Shown here one piece after another: positions 6,853-15,900 of a stretch of DNA of 22,313 nt; the first letter of the stretch is position 1; each line of letters opens with the position of its first letter. The notes below the pieces were generated by a model. That model made no database searches. It worked only from the letters and a program-made list of their open reading frames with translations, and was not told the DNA's origin. The position numbers were made by a program, and so were the translations under genes. This DNA comes from Bacillota bacterium (GTDB lineage: Bacteria; Bacillota_I; Bacilli_A; RFN20; CAG-826), in the NCBI GenBank assembly GCA_003501485.1, contig DNPJ01000035.1, forward strand, positions 1 through 22,313, written 5' to 3'.

Positions 6853-7419
6853 ATGCCTATAAATCTTGAAATTGAAACTAAAGCATTGATCAATGAAAAG
6901 CAATATAAACAAATATTGTCTTCTTGTAATCAAAAATCTTACACACAAATTAATTACTATATAGATAATAAAGATTTTTCATTAAGCAAACACTATGGCT
7001 TAAGAATTAGATTTAAATACGGAAAATACGAATTAACGTTAAAGATTAATGCTCGTGAAGGGAAAATGGAAATAAACCAAGATATAAGCGAAGATGAATT
7101 CATTAATTATAAAAATAATCATATCTTTCCACATGGCGAAGTTGAAGAAAAAATAAAAGAATTAAATATAGACTTAGGTTCATTATTCATCTTCGGAGAA
7201 ATGACCACCACAAGAACCGACATTAATTATAATGATTCTTTGATAAGCATTGATAAAAGCTCATATTTAAATAAAGTTGATTATGAAGTCGAATGTGAAA
7301 GCAATTCATTAATTAAGGCAACTAACGATTTGAAATTATTTCTAAAAGAAAAAGATGTCGACTTCAAGGCCAATCATCTTACAAAATTAGCTAGATTAAT
7401 AAGCACAATTAAAGACTAA
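6853..7419 (+). CDS. CYTH domain protein (triphosphatase-like, YjbK type)
   Basis: A 188-residue CYTH-superfamily protein. The diagnostic ExExK motif is at residues 6-10 (E6, E8, K10). The tunnel-fold pattern follows: a YYIDNKDFSL segment near 36, LRIRFKYGKYELTLKIN near 50-66 and basic residues to the C-terminus. Members bind a triphosphate group with divalent metal. Known activities include inorganic or thiamine triphosphatase, and B. subtilis YjbK is the nearest named type. I do not assign a substrate. The frame is open further upstream, but ATG 6853 has AAGGA 8 bases before it and gives the family N-terminus. It overlaps the convergent spx stop by 4 bases. Confidence 0.85.
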   Translation: MPINLEIETKALINEKQYKQILSSCNQKSYTQINYYIDNKDFSLSKHYGLRIRFKYGKYELTLKINAREGKMEINQDISEDEFINYKNNHIFPHGEVEEKIKELNIDLGSLFIFGEMTTTRTDINYNDSLISIDKSSYLNKVDYEVECESNSLIKATNDLKLFLKEKDVDFKANHLTKLARLISTIKD

Positions 7420-7823
7420 TTTTTATTTTGTTTACAATCAGGCATATAACAAGGCATATTATTTATTCTTCTTTCACGAGGAATAAATGTCCTTATTTCT
7501 TCGGAATTATAACCGACTTGAATTCTTCTATCATCGACCATGATAGGACGCTTTAAAACAGAAGGATTCTTTCTAATAAAATCAATCATTTCTGAAACAG
7601 TCATATTATCAAAATTAACATGTTGTTCTTTCATAATTTTCGATTTAGTTGAAATAATATCATCAGTTCCGTTTTCTGATTTCATGAGAATTTCTCTTAA
7701 TTCATCCGCTTTTAAATCAGGACCAAAAATATTTTTTTCTTCATATGGTATATTTTGCTCTTCAAACCATTTTTTTACTTTACGACATGATGAGCAGCTA
7801 GGTGAAACATAAATTTTTATCAT
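7416..7823 (-). CDS. spx: Spx-family transcriptional regulator with extra C-terminal cysteines
   Basis: A 135-residue ArsC-fold protein close to Bacillus Spx (131 residues). Spx binds the RNA polymerase alpha C-terminal domain and reprograms transcription under disulfide stress. The redox switch CSSC (C10, C13) is present, followed by the Spx-type segments NIFGPDL, GTDDIISTKSK and RPIMVDDRRIQVGYN, and the IRTFIPR segment. It lacks the ArsC arsenate-reductase residues. Unlike Bacillus Spx, the tail ends in PCYMPDCKQNKN and adds C125 and C130. The gene is probably leaderless: TATAAT lies 5 bases before the ATG, and no Shine-Dalgarno site is seen. It is divergent from trpS. A plain ArsC-like protein is less likely, given the conserved Spx C-terminal half. 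Confidence 0.9.
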   Translation of the reverse strand: MIKIYVSPSCSSCRKVKKWFEEQNIPYEEKNIFGPDLKADELREILMKSENGTDDIISTKSKIMKEQHVNFDNMTVSEMIDFIRKNPSVLKRPIMVDDRRIQVGYNSEEIRTFIPRERRINNMPCYMPDCKQNKN

Positions 7824-7828
7824 ATATT

Positions 7829-7860
7829 ATTATATTTCTACTAAAATCGAAAAAAGTCAA
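7829..7860 (-). promoter_or_regulatory. Promoter of spx, leaderless type
   Basis: On the minus strand TTGACT (7860-7855) and TATAAT (7834-7829), with 20 bases between them, longer than the ideal 17. TATAAT ends 5 bases before the ATG. The long spacing makes the -35 assignment doubtful; the -10 is clear. Confidence 0.5.
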
Positions 7861-7866
7861 TTAACT

Positions 7867-7896
7867 TTGTTAAACATGACAATATTGCTATATAAT
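7867..7896 (+). promoter_or_regulatory. Promoter of trpS
   Basis: TTGTTA (7867-7872), 18 bases, TATAAT (7891-7896). The transcript should start near 7903, leaving about 22 bases of leader with AAGAGGT (7908-7914). There is no room for a T-box leader. Confidence 0.65.
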
Positions 7897-7924
7897 AGAG
7901 AAGATTCAAGAGGTATATTACACG

Positions 7925-8908
7925 ATGGAAAGAATATTAAGCGGAATAAAACCAACTGGCCAAATGACATTAGGCAATTATATAGGAGCAATTAGAAATT
8001 TTGCAAAAGTTCAATATGAAGGCGAACCTTTTATTTTTATCGCTGATCTTCACGCCTTGACCCTTCCAATTGAACCTGCTGATTTGTATAAAAATTCACG
8101 CGACATTGCGGCATATTATCTTGCTGCAGGTTTAGATCCAAAACATTCGACAATTTTTTTGCAAAGTGATGTTTCTACTCATTCAGAATTAGCCATTATT
8201 TTGCAAAACTATTTATACATGGGTGAATTATCAAGAATGACTCAATTTAAAGATAAATCACAAAAAATGAAACAAGAAGCAATCGGTCTTGGTCTTTTTG
8301 CTTATCCAGTTTTAATGGCGGCCGATATAGTAATATATGACGCTAAAAGAATTCCTGTTGGAGAAGATCAAGTTCAACATGTTGAACTTACGAGAGACTT
8401 AGTAAAAAGATTCAACAATAGATACGGTGATGTTCTTGTCGCACCACAAGCGGAAATGGTCAAAGTTGGAAAACGCATTATGTCACTTAGCGACCCAACA
8501 AAGAAAATGTCAAAATCAGATCCTAAGGGTGACATTTATTTAAGCGATTCGTTGGAAGTAATGCGCAAAAAAATCATGTCTGCTGTTACAGATATGGGGC
8601 ATGAAGTGAAATATGATGTTATCAATAAACCAGGAATTTCAAATTTAATGACAATTATGTCTTCGTTGACCAACAAATCATATGAAGAAATTGAAAAAGA
8701 ATTTGAAGGAAAAGGTTATGGTGATTTTAAGCGTGCTGTCACGGATGCTGTTATCAATGAAATGAAACCATTCAAGGAAAGATACGACGAAATTATCAAA
8801 TCTGGAATAGTTGATAAAGTATTAGAAGAAGGCGCTAAAAAAGCTTATGAAGTTTCAAAGCAAACTCTTATTAGAGTTCAAAAAGCTATTGGATTATACA
8901 AAAAATAA
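7925..8908 (+). CDS. trpS: Tryptophanyl-tRNA synthetase
   Basis: A 327-residue class I aminoacyl-tRNA synthetase that charges tRNA-Trp. The HIGH-type motif is TLGNYIGA near residue 16, after GIKPTGQ, and the KMSKS loop is exact at 194-198. DLHALT, AADIVIYDA and PVGEDQVQHVELTRDL are typical of the family, and the length is normal. AAGAGGT lies 10 bases before the ATG. The stop overlaps the start of the following HAD gene (TAATG), so the two are coupled. Many Bacillota control trpS with a T-box; here the short leader rules that out. Confidence 0.97.
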   Translation: MERILSGIKPTGQMTLGNYIGAIRNFAKVQYEGEPFIFIADLHALTLPIEPADLYKNSRDIAAYYLAAGLDPKHSTIFLQSDVSTHSELAIILQNYLYMGELSRMTQFKDKSQKMKQEAIGLGLFAYPVLMAADIVIYDAKRIPVGEDQVQHVELTRDLVKRFNNRYGDVLVAPQAEMVKVGKRIMSLSDPTKKMSKSDPKGDIYLSDSLEVMRKKIMSAVTDMGHEVKYDVINKPGISNLMTIMSSLTNKSYEEIEKEFEGKGYGDFKRAVTDAVINEMKPFKERYDEIIKSGIVDKVLEEGAKKAYEVSKQTLIRVQKAIGLYKK

Positions 8909-9723
8909 TGAACGATAAATATTTAATTGCCTTTGATATGGATGGAACACTTCTTAATAGCAAGAAGAAGATTTCGTTGTTAACAAAATTATATCTTAAA
9001 AAACTGCAAAAACAGGGACATAAGATTATTCTTGCAAGCGGAAGGCCATCTAGAGCATTAAAAAGTTATTATAATGAATTACATCTTAATACGCCGATGA
9101 TTTGTTATAATGGTGCTTATTATTTTTCGCCAAATGATAAAGCCTTCCCTACTCACGAATTTGAGTTTCCAAAAGAAATAGTAAAAACAATATATGATGA
9201 AATCAAACCATACGCTAAAAATGTCATGTGCGAAACAGATACTGAAATATGGCTTGATAAAGAAGATTTATATTTAGCAAAATTCTTTTGGTATGAAGGC
9301 ATGAAAATGCATTATGGCGAACTACCAAAGATTCTTGATAAAAATCCAATGACAATGATTGTACAAACACCTATTGAAATGAAAGATTCATCATTAATAG
9401 ATAAAATAGTGGAAAAATATGAAGGTATTTCAGCAAGATTTTGGACTGGAAGTCCATATTTTGAACTATTTTATTCTGTTACATCTAAGGGTAACGCTAT
9501 TAAAGAAGTAGCGAAATACTATGGAATAGATAAAGATCATATCATTGTGTTTGGCGATGCCGAAAATGATGTTGAAATGTTTAAAGAAGCAGGCACTGCT
9601 ATCGCGATGAAAAACGGAAAAGACTCACTTAAAAGCCACGCCACTTCAATATCATTAAAAGACAACGATCACAATGGTATTTATTACACATTAAAAGCAT
9701 TCTTTAAAAAGAAATTAAGATAA
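8908..9723 (+). CDS. Cof-type HAD-IIB phosphatase
   Basis: A 271-residue HAD-superfamily hydrolase of the Cof subfamily, which dephosphorylates sugar phosphates, nucleotides or cofactors. Motif I FDMDGTLL has nucleophile D10 and D12. Motif II is the SGR segment (ILASGRPSRA, about 45-50), and motif IV GDAENDVEMF has D217 and D221. A large alpha/beta cap lies between. The substrate cannot be read from sequence. The ATG shares a base with the trpS stop, so expression follows trpS. Its 3' end overlaps the convergent pseudouridine synthase gene by 9 bases. A second, different HAD-IIB gene lies at 21350-22183. Confidence 0.9.
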   Translation: MNDKYLIAFDMDGTLLNSKKKISLLTKLYLKKLQKQGHKIILASGRPSRALKSYYNELHLNTPMICYNGAYYFSPNDKAFPTHEFEFPKEIVKTIYDEIKPYAKNVMCETDTEIWLDKEDLYLAKFFWYEGMKMHYGELPKILDKNPMTMIVQTPIEMKDSSLIDKIVEKYEGISARFWTGSPYFELFYSVTSKGNAIKEVAKYYGIDKDHIIVFGDAENDVEMFKEAGTAIAMKNGKDSLKSHATSISLKDNDHNGIYYTLKAFFKKKLR

Positions 9724-10680
9724 TTTGTCTAATATATCAATTTCTTCTTTAGGCATTGACGCAAAAAACTTATGGCCACTTAAATATGAAAGGTGGCCTT
9801 TTATATTTTTAAATTCTAATAAATATGCATGAAGAAATTGGTTTTCAAAATTATATTTTTCTTTAAATAATTTATTAACAGAAAAATTTCCGTATTTTGA
9901 ATCACCAACTATGGGGTGACCAATATTGCTTAAATGAACTCTAATTTGATGAGTTCTGCCCGTGACGAGTTCAGCGTTAATAAGAGAATACTCTGAATAC
10001 ATTTTGTATGGTGAAATAATTGTTAATGCGCTTTTCGCACCACTAGAAATCTTTCCTACTTTAACAATGCCTGTGTTTGGATCTTTTATTAATGGCAAAT
10101 TAATTTCTTGTGATGAATTTACTTTCCCCACCACTAAACATTGATAAATCTTTATAATTTGGTTTTTATTTTTAAATAAATCTTCTAATTCTTGTAAAGA
10201 AGCTAAATTTTTGCCAAAAACTACAATACCGGATGTATTTCTATCAAGCCTATGTGCTGGACCAGGTATAAACCCATGATCAAGATGAGGATTATATTCA
10301 TTTTTAAAATATAAATAATTTAAAACTTCATTTGATAACGTCAATCTTTTTTCATTTTTATCACCATGAACTAGCAAACCACGGGGCTTGTTAATTATTA
10401 AAATATTTTCATCTTCATATATGATTTCATATTTTAATTGAGCTTTTTTAAGTTCCTTTGGCTTAGAAAAATCTTTTAGTTGTTCATCTGTTACGTAAAT
10501 AGTAATTAAATCATTTTCTTTAATGATGTAATCTTGCTTAACCCAATGAGAATTAACCTTAACATCTTTTTTTCGAAATAATTTATAAATAAAGCTCAAT
10601 GGAGCTTCATTAAGATATTTGCGAATATATTTATCAATTCTTTGATTGGATTCTTTGAACTCTACTTTTATCGTTAGCAT
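9715..10680 (-). CDS. RluA-family 23S rRNA pseudouridine synthase (RluC/RluD type)
   Basis: A 321-residue pseudouridine synthase that isomerises specific uridines in large-subunit rRNA. An N-terminal S4 RNA-binding domain (about 10-62) resembles that of RluC in the run SFIYKLFRKKDVKVN. The catalytic domain holds the signature HRLDRNTSGIVVFGK, with catalytic aspartate D146. GRTHQIRVHLSNIGHPIVGD near 240 is the conserved C-terminal segment. The exact target uridines cannot be assigned. No Shine-Dalgarno site; TATAAT lies 7 bases before the ATG, so it is probably leaderless. The promoter interlocks with that of the divergent tRNA-Ser gene. Confidence 0.92.
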   Translation of the reverse strand: MLTIKVEFKESNQRIDKYIRKYLNEAPLSFIYKLFRKKDVKVNSHWVKQDYIIKENDLITIYVTDEQLKDFSKPKELKKAQLKYEIIYEDENILIINKPRGLLVHGDKNEKRLTLSNEVLNYLYFKNEYNPHLDHGFIPGPAHRLDRNTSGIVVFGKNLASLQELEDLFKNKNQIIKIYQCLVVGKVNSSQEINLPLIKDPNTGIVKVGKISSGAKSALTIISPYKMYSEYSLINAELVTGRTHQIRVHLSNIGHPIVGDSKYGNFSVNKLFKEKYNFENQFLHAYLLEFKNIKGHLSYLSGHKFFASMPKEEIDILDKLS

Positions 10681-10687
10681 TGTAAAT

Positions 10688-10716
10688 ATTATACATTTAG
10701 TTTGATATTATGATAA
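10688..10716 (-). promoter_or_regulatory. Promoter of the pseudouridine synthase gene, leaderless type
   Basis: On the minus strand TTATCA (10716-10711), 17 bases, TATAAT (10693-10688), ending 7 bases before the ATG. Its -35 half lies inside the tRNA promoter on the other strand. Confidence 0.65.
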
Positions 10717-10730
10717 AGAAAACATATAAT
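10702..10730 (+). promoter_or_regulatory. Promoter of tRNA-Ser
   Basis: TTGATA (10702-10707), an exact 17-base spacer and TATAAT (10725-10730), 12 bases before the mature tRNA 5' end. Near-consensus, as expected for a stable RNA gene. Confidence 0.85.
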
Positions 10731-10742
10731 TTAATCTATCGC

Positions 10743-10833
10743 GGAGGATTACCCAAGAGGCTGAAGGGGTGGGCTTGGAAAGCTCATAGGGTCTGAAAGG
10801 GCCGCAAGAGTTCAAATCTCTTATCCTCCGCCA
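10743..10833 (+). tRNA. tRNA-Ser (anticodon GGA)
   Basis: The acceptor stem GGAGGAT (10743-10749) pairs with ATCCTCC (10823-10829), followed by discriminator G and an encoded CCA. The anticodon stem TGGGC/GCTCA encloses TTGGAAA, so the anticodon is GGA and reads UCC and UCU. The long variable arm after the anticodon stem is the class II shape expected of serine. The T arm is AAGAG-TTCAAAT-CTCTT. It has its own promoter and terminator and no other tRNA beside it. Confidence 0.97.
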
Positions 10834-10843
10834 TTAAAAAATG

Positions 10844-10871
10844 AACACGGAGAATTTCGTGTTTTTATTTT
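10844..10871 (+). terminator. Terminator of tRNA-Ser
   Basis: AACACG (10844-10849), an 8-base loop, CGTGTT (10858-10863), then TTTATTTT. A standard Rho-independent form 11 bases after the tRNA. Confidence 0.8.
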
Positions 10872-10994
10872 GTAAAATTTTATTGTAACTTTGAATTCTA
10901 TTGTGCAAAAAAATAAATGGTTTATGTTTTGGGCAATAGACTTATACGTGAAATACTCCTGTTAAAAACTTTTAGGCTTTGAGAGTTTTTTAGG
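10872..10994. other. Intergenic stretch between the tRNA-Ser terminator and recD
   Basis: AT-rich, with no convincing gene. On the minus strand a weak AT-rich hairpin after the recD stop (arms AAAAACT 10964-10970 and AGTTTTT 10984-10990) could end the recCBD transcript, but it lacks a following T-run. A 6-bp inverted repeat (CTATTG 10898-10903, CAATAG 10934-10939) may be chance. Confidence 0.4.
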
Positions 10995-12941
10995 TCAATT
11001 GATATTAGTATCTCTAACAATTAGAGTGTTTTTTGCATCAAGAATTCTATCCTGATTCGATAAAATATATGTATCACCTTTTGTTCGAGTAATAGCCGTA
11101 TAAACAATTTGTCTATTTAATAAAGGGTGTCCTTTTTTGTCTGGCAAAATAACTAGTATGTTTTTATAATCAGATCCTTGAGATTTATGTATCGTTATTG
11201 CGTAAGCATTGCTTATTTCATTTTTGCTTATTAATCTAAATGGGTAAAATAAATATCCGCCGAGTTTAAAAATCTTCCCGTCATTTTTCCCTTCTGCTTT
11301 GATAATTTCAGAATCTTTTTCAATCATAAAATATAACGTTGGATCATCTTTAAAAGTCATTAAAACACCTGAATCTCCATTAGCTAAATCAAGAGATTTA
11401 TTGTTTTTGTTAACAATAATCAATTCCCCAGGATAATACCCATCAACACTCGATACTTTGCTTTTATCAAGAAAATTATTTTTAATAAAATTGTTTATTT
11501 CATTCACACCACGTACACCGTTATTTTCGGCGGTTAATATTTCAGCTCGTTTAACACAATCTGTGAACAAGTTCTTTAGCTCGCTTTTGTCTTTATATTC
11601 AAAATTGGTACAAAGATCTTGCAAATCTTTATAATACTCAATTGCAAAATTCTTGACAGCTGTTAAAACTATTTCCTTCTGCGATATGTTTTTATCACTA
11701 AGGGGATTTAAATAATAATAGACCGGATTAGAAATATTGTTTTCGTTTTTTTGTATTGTCAAAAATTCATTCTTCCAAGGTAATTCAGATAAAACTTCAT
11801 TTTCATTATTAACTTCGTTGGCGAGTTTATAAATTGGGCTACCAATTTTAAATCTAACTGCTTCCCCGAGTTCGCTTATATTGCCATTTTCTTTTAAAGA
11901 TTTTTTAATAATTAAATCACCAAAAACCGCTCCAGCGTCAACTGAAGGAAGTTGGTTTTTATCGCCCATAATGAATACTCGAGATTTATCAGGAATTGAT
12001 GATAATAAAGACGCGAATAGACACGCATCAATCATACTTGCTTCATCTATAATAAAAATTGAATTTTCTTTAAATTTATTTTTTGAATTATGTTTAAATG
12101 CATTTGTGTTTTGATCGATTCCCAAAAAAGAATGAATTGTATATCTATTTAAATTTGCAATTCTATCAACAATAGCTTTGCTGTTATTAATAAAATCATC
12201 GCTTAAAACAGAAAGTCCACCTTTAATTGAATCCTTCATTCTACTTGCAGCTTTTCCTGAAGGTGCAAGAAGATAAATTTCATCATAAGTATTGTTGATC
12301 ATTAATCCAATTAATAAGAACAAAATTGATGTTGTCTTTCCAGTACCAGGTCCGCCAGTAATAACTAAATTTTTATTAAGACCATTTAAAACAACATTTT
12401 CCTGGCCACTTGTTAATAAAAATGGTTTTGGTAATTTTTTGCTAACAACACTTTTATAATCGAATTTTGAATTAATAAAAGAAGAAGAAAATAATCTATC
12501 TAATGATTCAATTATCATCTTTCTAGCGGTATTATTTTTCTTAATATAAAGCCAATTATCATCTATTTCAAAAAACTTATCTGAGCCCACTACTTCATTT
12601 AATGTAACATTGTTTATTTTTCCTAAGGAGTTGTGAATTACATTATATGATTTATCCTTTACATAATTAAATAAATCAATGTTTAATGAATTGTTTTCAG
12701 AAAGAAGAATGTAGGTTCCGTTTAATTTGTTATTCCATTTTTCCAATAATCTATTTTCATCTAATGAAATACATAAATTTCCATCATCAATTAAAGCAAA
12801 TAGAATAATGAATATAATAAGATAATCATCTTTATCATTTGAATCTTTTAATTCTTTCTCAATTAAAATAATGATATTTCTCCAGATTGGAGTTATGAGC
12901 CTATTTTCAATTAATGCATCAAAATATTTTAAATACTCCAT
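10995..12941 (-). CDS. recD: Exodeoxyribonuclease V subunit alpha, RecD-like helicase
   Basis: A 648-residue superfamily 1B helicase. In RecBCD, RecD is the fast 5'-3' motor. The N-terminal 150 residues match the small RecD N-terminal domain (LITPIWRNIIILI and DDGNLCISLDENRLL) and not the long N-terminal extension of RecD2. Walker A GGPGTGKTT has K202, with LLAPSGKAASRM following. Walker B IIDEASMID has D299 and E300. GDKNQLPSVDAGAVFGD is motif III-like, and AITIHKSQGSD (H585) with VYTAITRTKGD are the C-terminal helicase motifs. Length is near E. coli RecD (608), shorter than most RecD2. The ATG is 2 bases after the recB stop, with a modest AAAAGG site. It is the last gene of the operon and ends in TGA. 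Confidence 0.88.
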   Translation of the reverse strand: MEYLKYFDALIENRLITPIWRNIIILIEKELKDSNDKDDYLIIFIILFALIDDGNLCISLDENRLLEKWNNKLNGTYILLSENNSLNIDLFNYVKDKSYNVIHNSLGKINNVTLNEVVGSDKFFEIDDNWLYIKKNNTARKMIIESLDRLFSSSFINSKFDYKSVVSKKLPKPFLLTSGQENVVLNGLNKNLVITGGPGTGKTTSILFLLIGLMINNTYDEIYLLAPSGKAASRMKDSIKGGLSVLSDDFINNSKAIVDRIANLNRYTIHSFLGIDQNTNAFKHNSKNKFKENSIFIIDEASMIDACLFASLLSSIPDKSRVFIMGDKNQLPSVDAGAVFGDLIIKKSLKENGNISELGEAVRFKIGSPIYKLANEVNNENEVLSELPWKNEFLTIQKNENNISNPVYYYLNPLSDKNISQKEIVLTAVKNFAIEYYKDLQDLCTNFEYKDKSELKNLFTDCVKRAEILTAENNGVRGVNEINNFIKNNFLDKSKVSSVDGYYPGELIIVNKNNKSLDLANGDSGVLMTFKDDPTLYFMIEKDSEIIKAEGKNDGKIFKLGGYLFYPFRLISKNEISNAYAITIHKSQGSDYKNILVILPDKKGHPLLNRQIVYTAITRTKGDTYILSNQDRILDAKNTLIVRDTNIN

Positions 12942-12943
12942 AA

Positions 12944-15900
12944 TTATTGCCTTTTACTCATTTTTAATATTTTATTAAATTCTTTATTCAAATCATCCCA
13001 TGAATCCCATGTTTGGATATACACACCATTAGATGTGTTTTTGTTAGCCCCACGAACAAAAACATAATATATTCCACCAAAGTGATTATTGAAAATCTCC
13101 TCTTCGCTTTCATTATAAAATTGTTTTAGCCATTTAATTAAACAATACGAATAAAGAACTCTTTGTATTGAATAGCGATCATCGACTTGTTTCTTTAATT
13201 CTTTTTCATCGCTATAGGATTCAAAATTGTCATTCAATAAATCAGATTTCCAGTCAAGAATACTATAAACATTATCTCTTTTAAAAAGTAAGTCCATAAA
13301 GCCGTTGAGATAATTTTTTAATTTTTCATTTGGATAATTAAAATTAAATTCAATTTCAGCCTTTTTATTAGAATTAACTATTTGATTTAACGAAAAATAG
13401 CCGTTGCAAGTATTCCCTCCTTTAACAATAGGCAATTTCGCATTTAAAACATTACCAACAATATCTCTGACATAAGTTAATGCCTCATTATTGTTAGAAA
13501 AATCAAATCCATTATTTAAAAATCTATCAAGAATAACGTTATTTAAATTTTCTTCATAATTCGTAAAATCAAGTCTCTCAAACACTTCATGAATAGCGTT
13601 TCCTAATGAAGCACCTTTAGGGAAACGATTTGGTATCTCAATAGGAGATAAATTGCCATCATAAAAGCCTATTATTTGTTTTGCGGATTCATCATATTCA
13701 ATCATTTGAAGAACGCTTTCTCCTTCTTTGTCGGAATTAAGATTGTCATCAAAAGAAGTTTCATCTCCATTATTTTTTGGATGAGCTAAAGATGAATATG
13801 AATGTTTATACGTTAATGACTTATTCTTTATTTTGATAAGATCCTTTAACATATCAATTTGTTTTTTTGATGCATCATTATCAATTTGTGATTGTTTTTT
13901 ATCACTTAAAATAAGTGAAACATCTTTTTTAATTTGCGATAATGGTCTGTTTTTAAAATCTCTGATGTCGAAATAGGGAATATTAGCGTTATCAACTGTA
14001 AAAGTTTTGTTAATACAACTATTAAGAAAAGTTTCCATTGCTGCGAAGATATTTATAAAACCTAACCCTATTTTTGCATACCGAGGCGCAATTAAAAGAT
14101 ATTCACTTCTTGTATATGCAACATAATAAATTCTTTTAAATTCATTAATTTGCTCTATTTCATAATTATCGTGTTTAAAAAACGCTAATTTCCTGACTTC
14201 TTTTCCACTGTTTCCAATATCATGATAATCAAAGCAGGCTCCATCAGGATGATACTTTTTTTTAAAGCCACCTGTAGAAATAACAATCGGAAATTGAAGA
14301 CCTTTGGATGCGTGCATTGTCATGATTCTAACGCAGTCAAAATCTGTAGATTTTTTAATAACGTTACTGATATCAGTATCATTGAGCTCATCGTCGCCAT
14401 ACTTAGAAACATTTCTTAAGAACTTGATTAAATCAATAATATCTTTATCTTTTGATAAATAATCTATTGAATAGCTGGCGATTTGTTTAAATATTGCTAA
14501 TGATTGAATATCACTTAATGAAGACATTTTTTTATCGATTTCAGTATCGATGAGTATTTCATCAAATAAATCTTGCCACAGTTTTTCTTTAGCTAATATC
14601 CTCCATTTATTGAATAGTGAAAATTCAGGAGTGCTATCATCATCATATATTTGATTATTTATATCGCTAAGAGATATATCAAAGAATTTTGTAATCAATG
14701 CTTTTTTAAAATATCCGCGATTATAACCTGTAAAGTCAGGAACATTTATCGCTTCAAGAAGCGCTATCCAATGAGCGCATTCGATACCAGAAAATAATGC
14801 GTTGTCTTTATATTTAATTACTGGAATTCCAGCTTTTTCTAATTCGTTTTTAATAGGCTTCATTTCGCTTCTTGTTCTAGCTAAAACAACGAAATCTCCA
14901 AACGTCACATTTCTATATTTGATTTTTCCCTCATCCATATATGAAAGTTGGAGGTTTGTTTCTCCTTTGCTATTTTTGCTTACTAAATCAACGATTTGCT
15001 CAACAGCAAATTTTGCATATTCATATTGATCTAAAGGAGCTGAATTTAACCATAACGACGAAGCATAAGAACCTTTATATTTTAAACGTTTTTCTTTTCC
15101 GTCATCTTGAACATTACAATATAAAGATGGTTCAAAAGGGGTTAAGAAATCATAATTTTTAAACAATTCGTTCCCAAATTCAATTACTCCAGGAGCGGAC
15201 CGATAGTTTTTAGCTAAACGACACTTTTGTCCATTTTTTTCTATTATATCCACTGCTTTTTTATAAACATTTATATCTGCACCTTGATAACCATAAATAG
15301 ATTGTTTTGGGTCTCCAACAACAATTATATTATGGTTAGGTGATAAGAAAATCTTACTAAATATATTGAATTGAAGTTCATTTGTATCTTGGAATTCGTC
15401 AATAATTGCGTATTTATATTTATTTCTCAAGAGTTCTAATAGTTTGCTACCATCTTGCATTAATAACTCATGAATTACCCTTATCATGTCGTTGAATGTT
15501 TGAATGCGATGCTCTTTTTTATAAATTTCAAACTCTTTATATATATCAGTAATATATTTATCAATCAAAAAAACATCCTCTTTAAAACCTAAAGCTTTTG
15601 TTTTAAGCTCATATAAATTTTTAAAGGCGGCTTTTTCTTCCTTTGTAAAGCCGTTATTTATATTAACACCATAACTAGTAATTGTTTTTCCATCAGAAAT
15701 AAAATCTTTAAAATTCTTTATCAAATAGGCAAGTTCTTTTCCAACTAAGTTATTGCTATTTTTTAAAAGTAGGTAGTCATTATATAAATTAGGATCATTT
15801 TTTTGCAAAACTCCTTCAAAATCATCGGAAAGAACTAATTTAAAATGTAATTCATCAAATGGGTTAGTTTTTACTGTTTTTTCGTATTGAATTATATTTT

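Noticed and set aside
10917..10982. A 21-residue open frame on the plus strand between tRNA-Ser and recD
   Set aside because: No ribosome binding site, no promoter after the tRNA terminator, and no recognisable peptide.
10995..12941. RecD2, the stand-alone helicase of Bacillota
   Set aside because: The N-terminal part is short and resembles the RecD domain, the length is near RecD, and the gene is the third of a recC-recB-recD operon. RecD2 remains the second choice.
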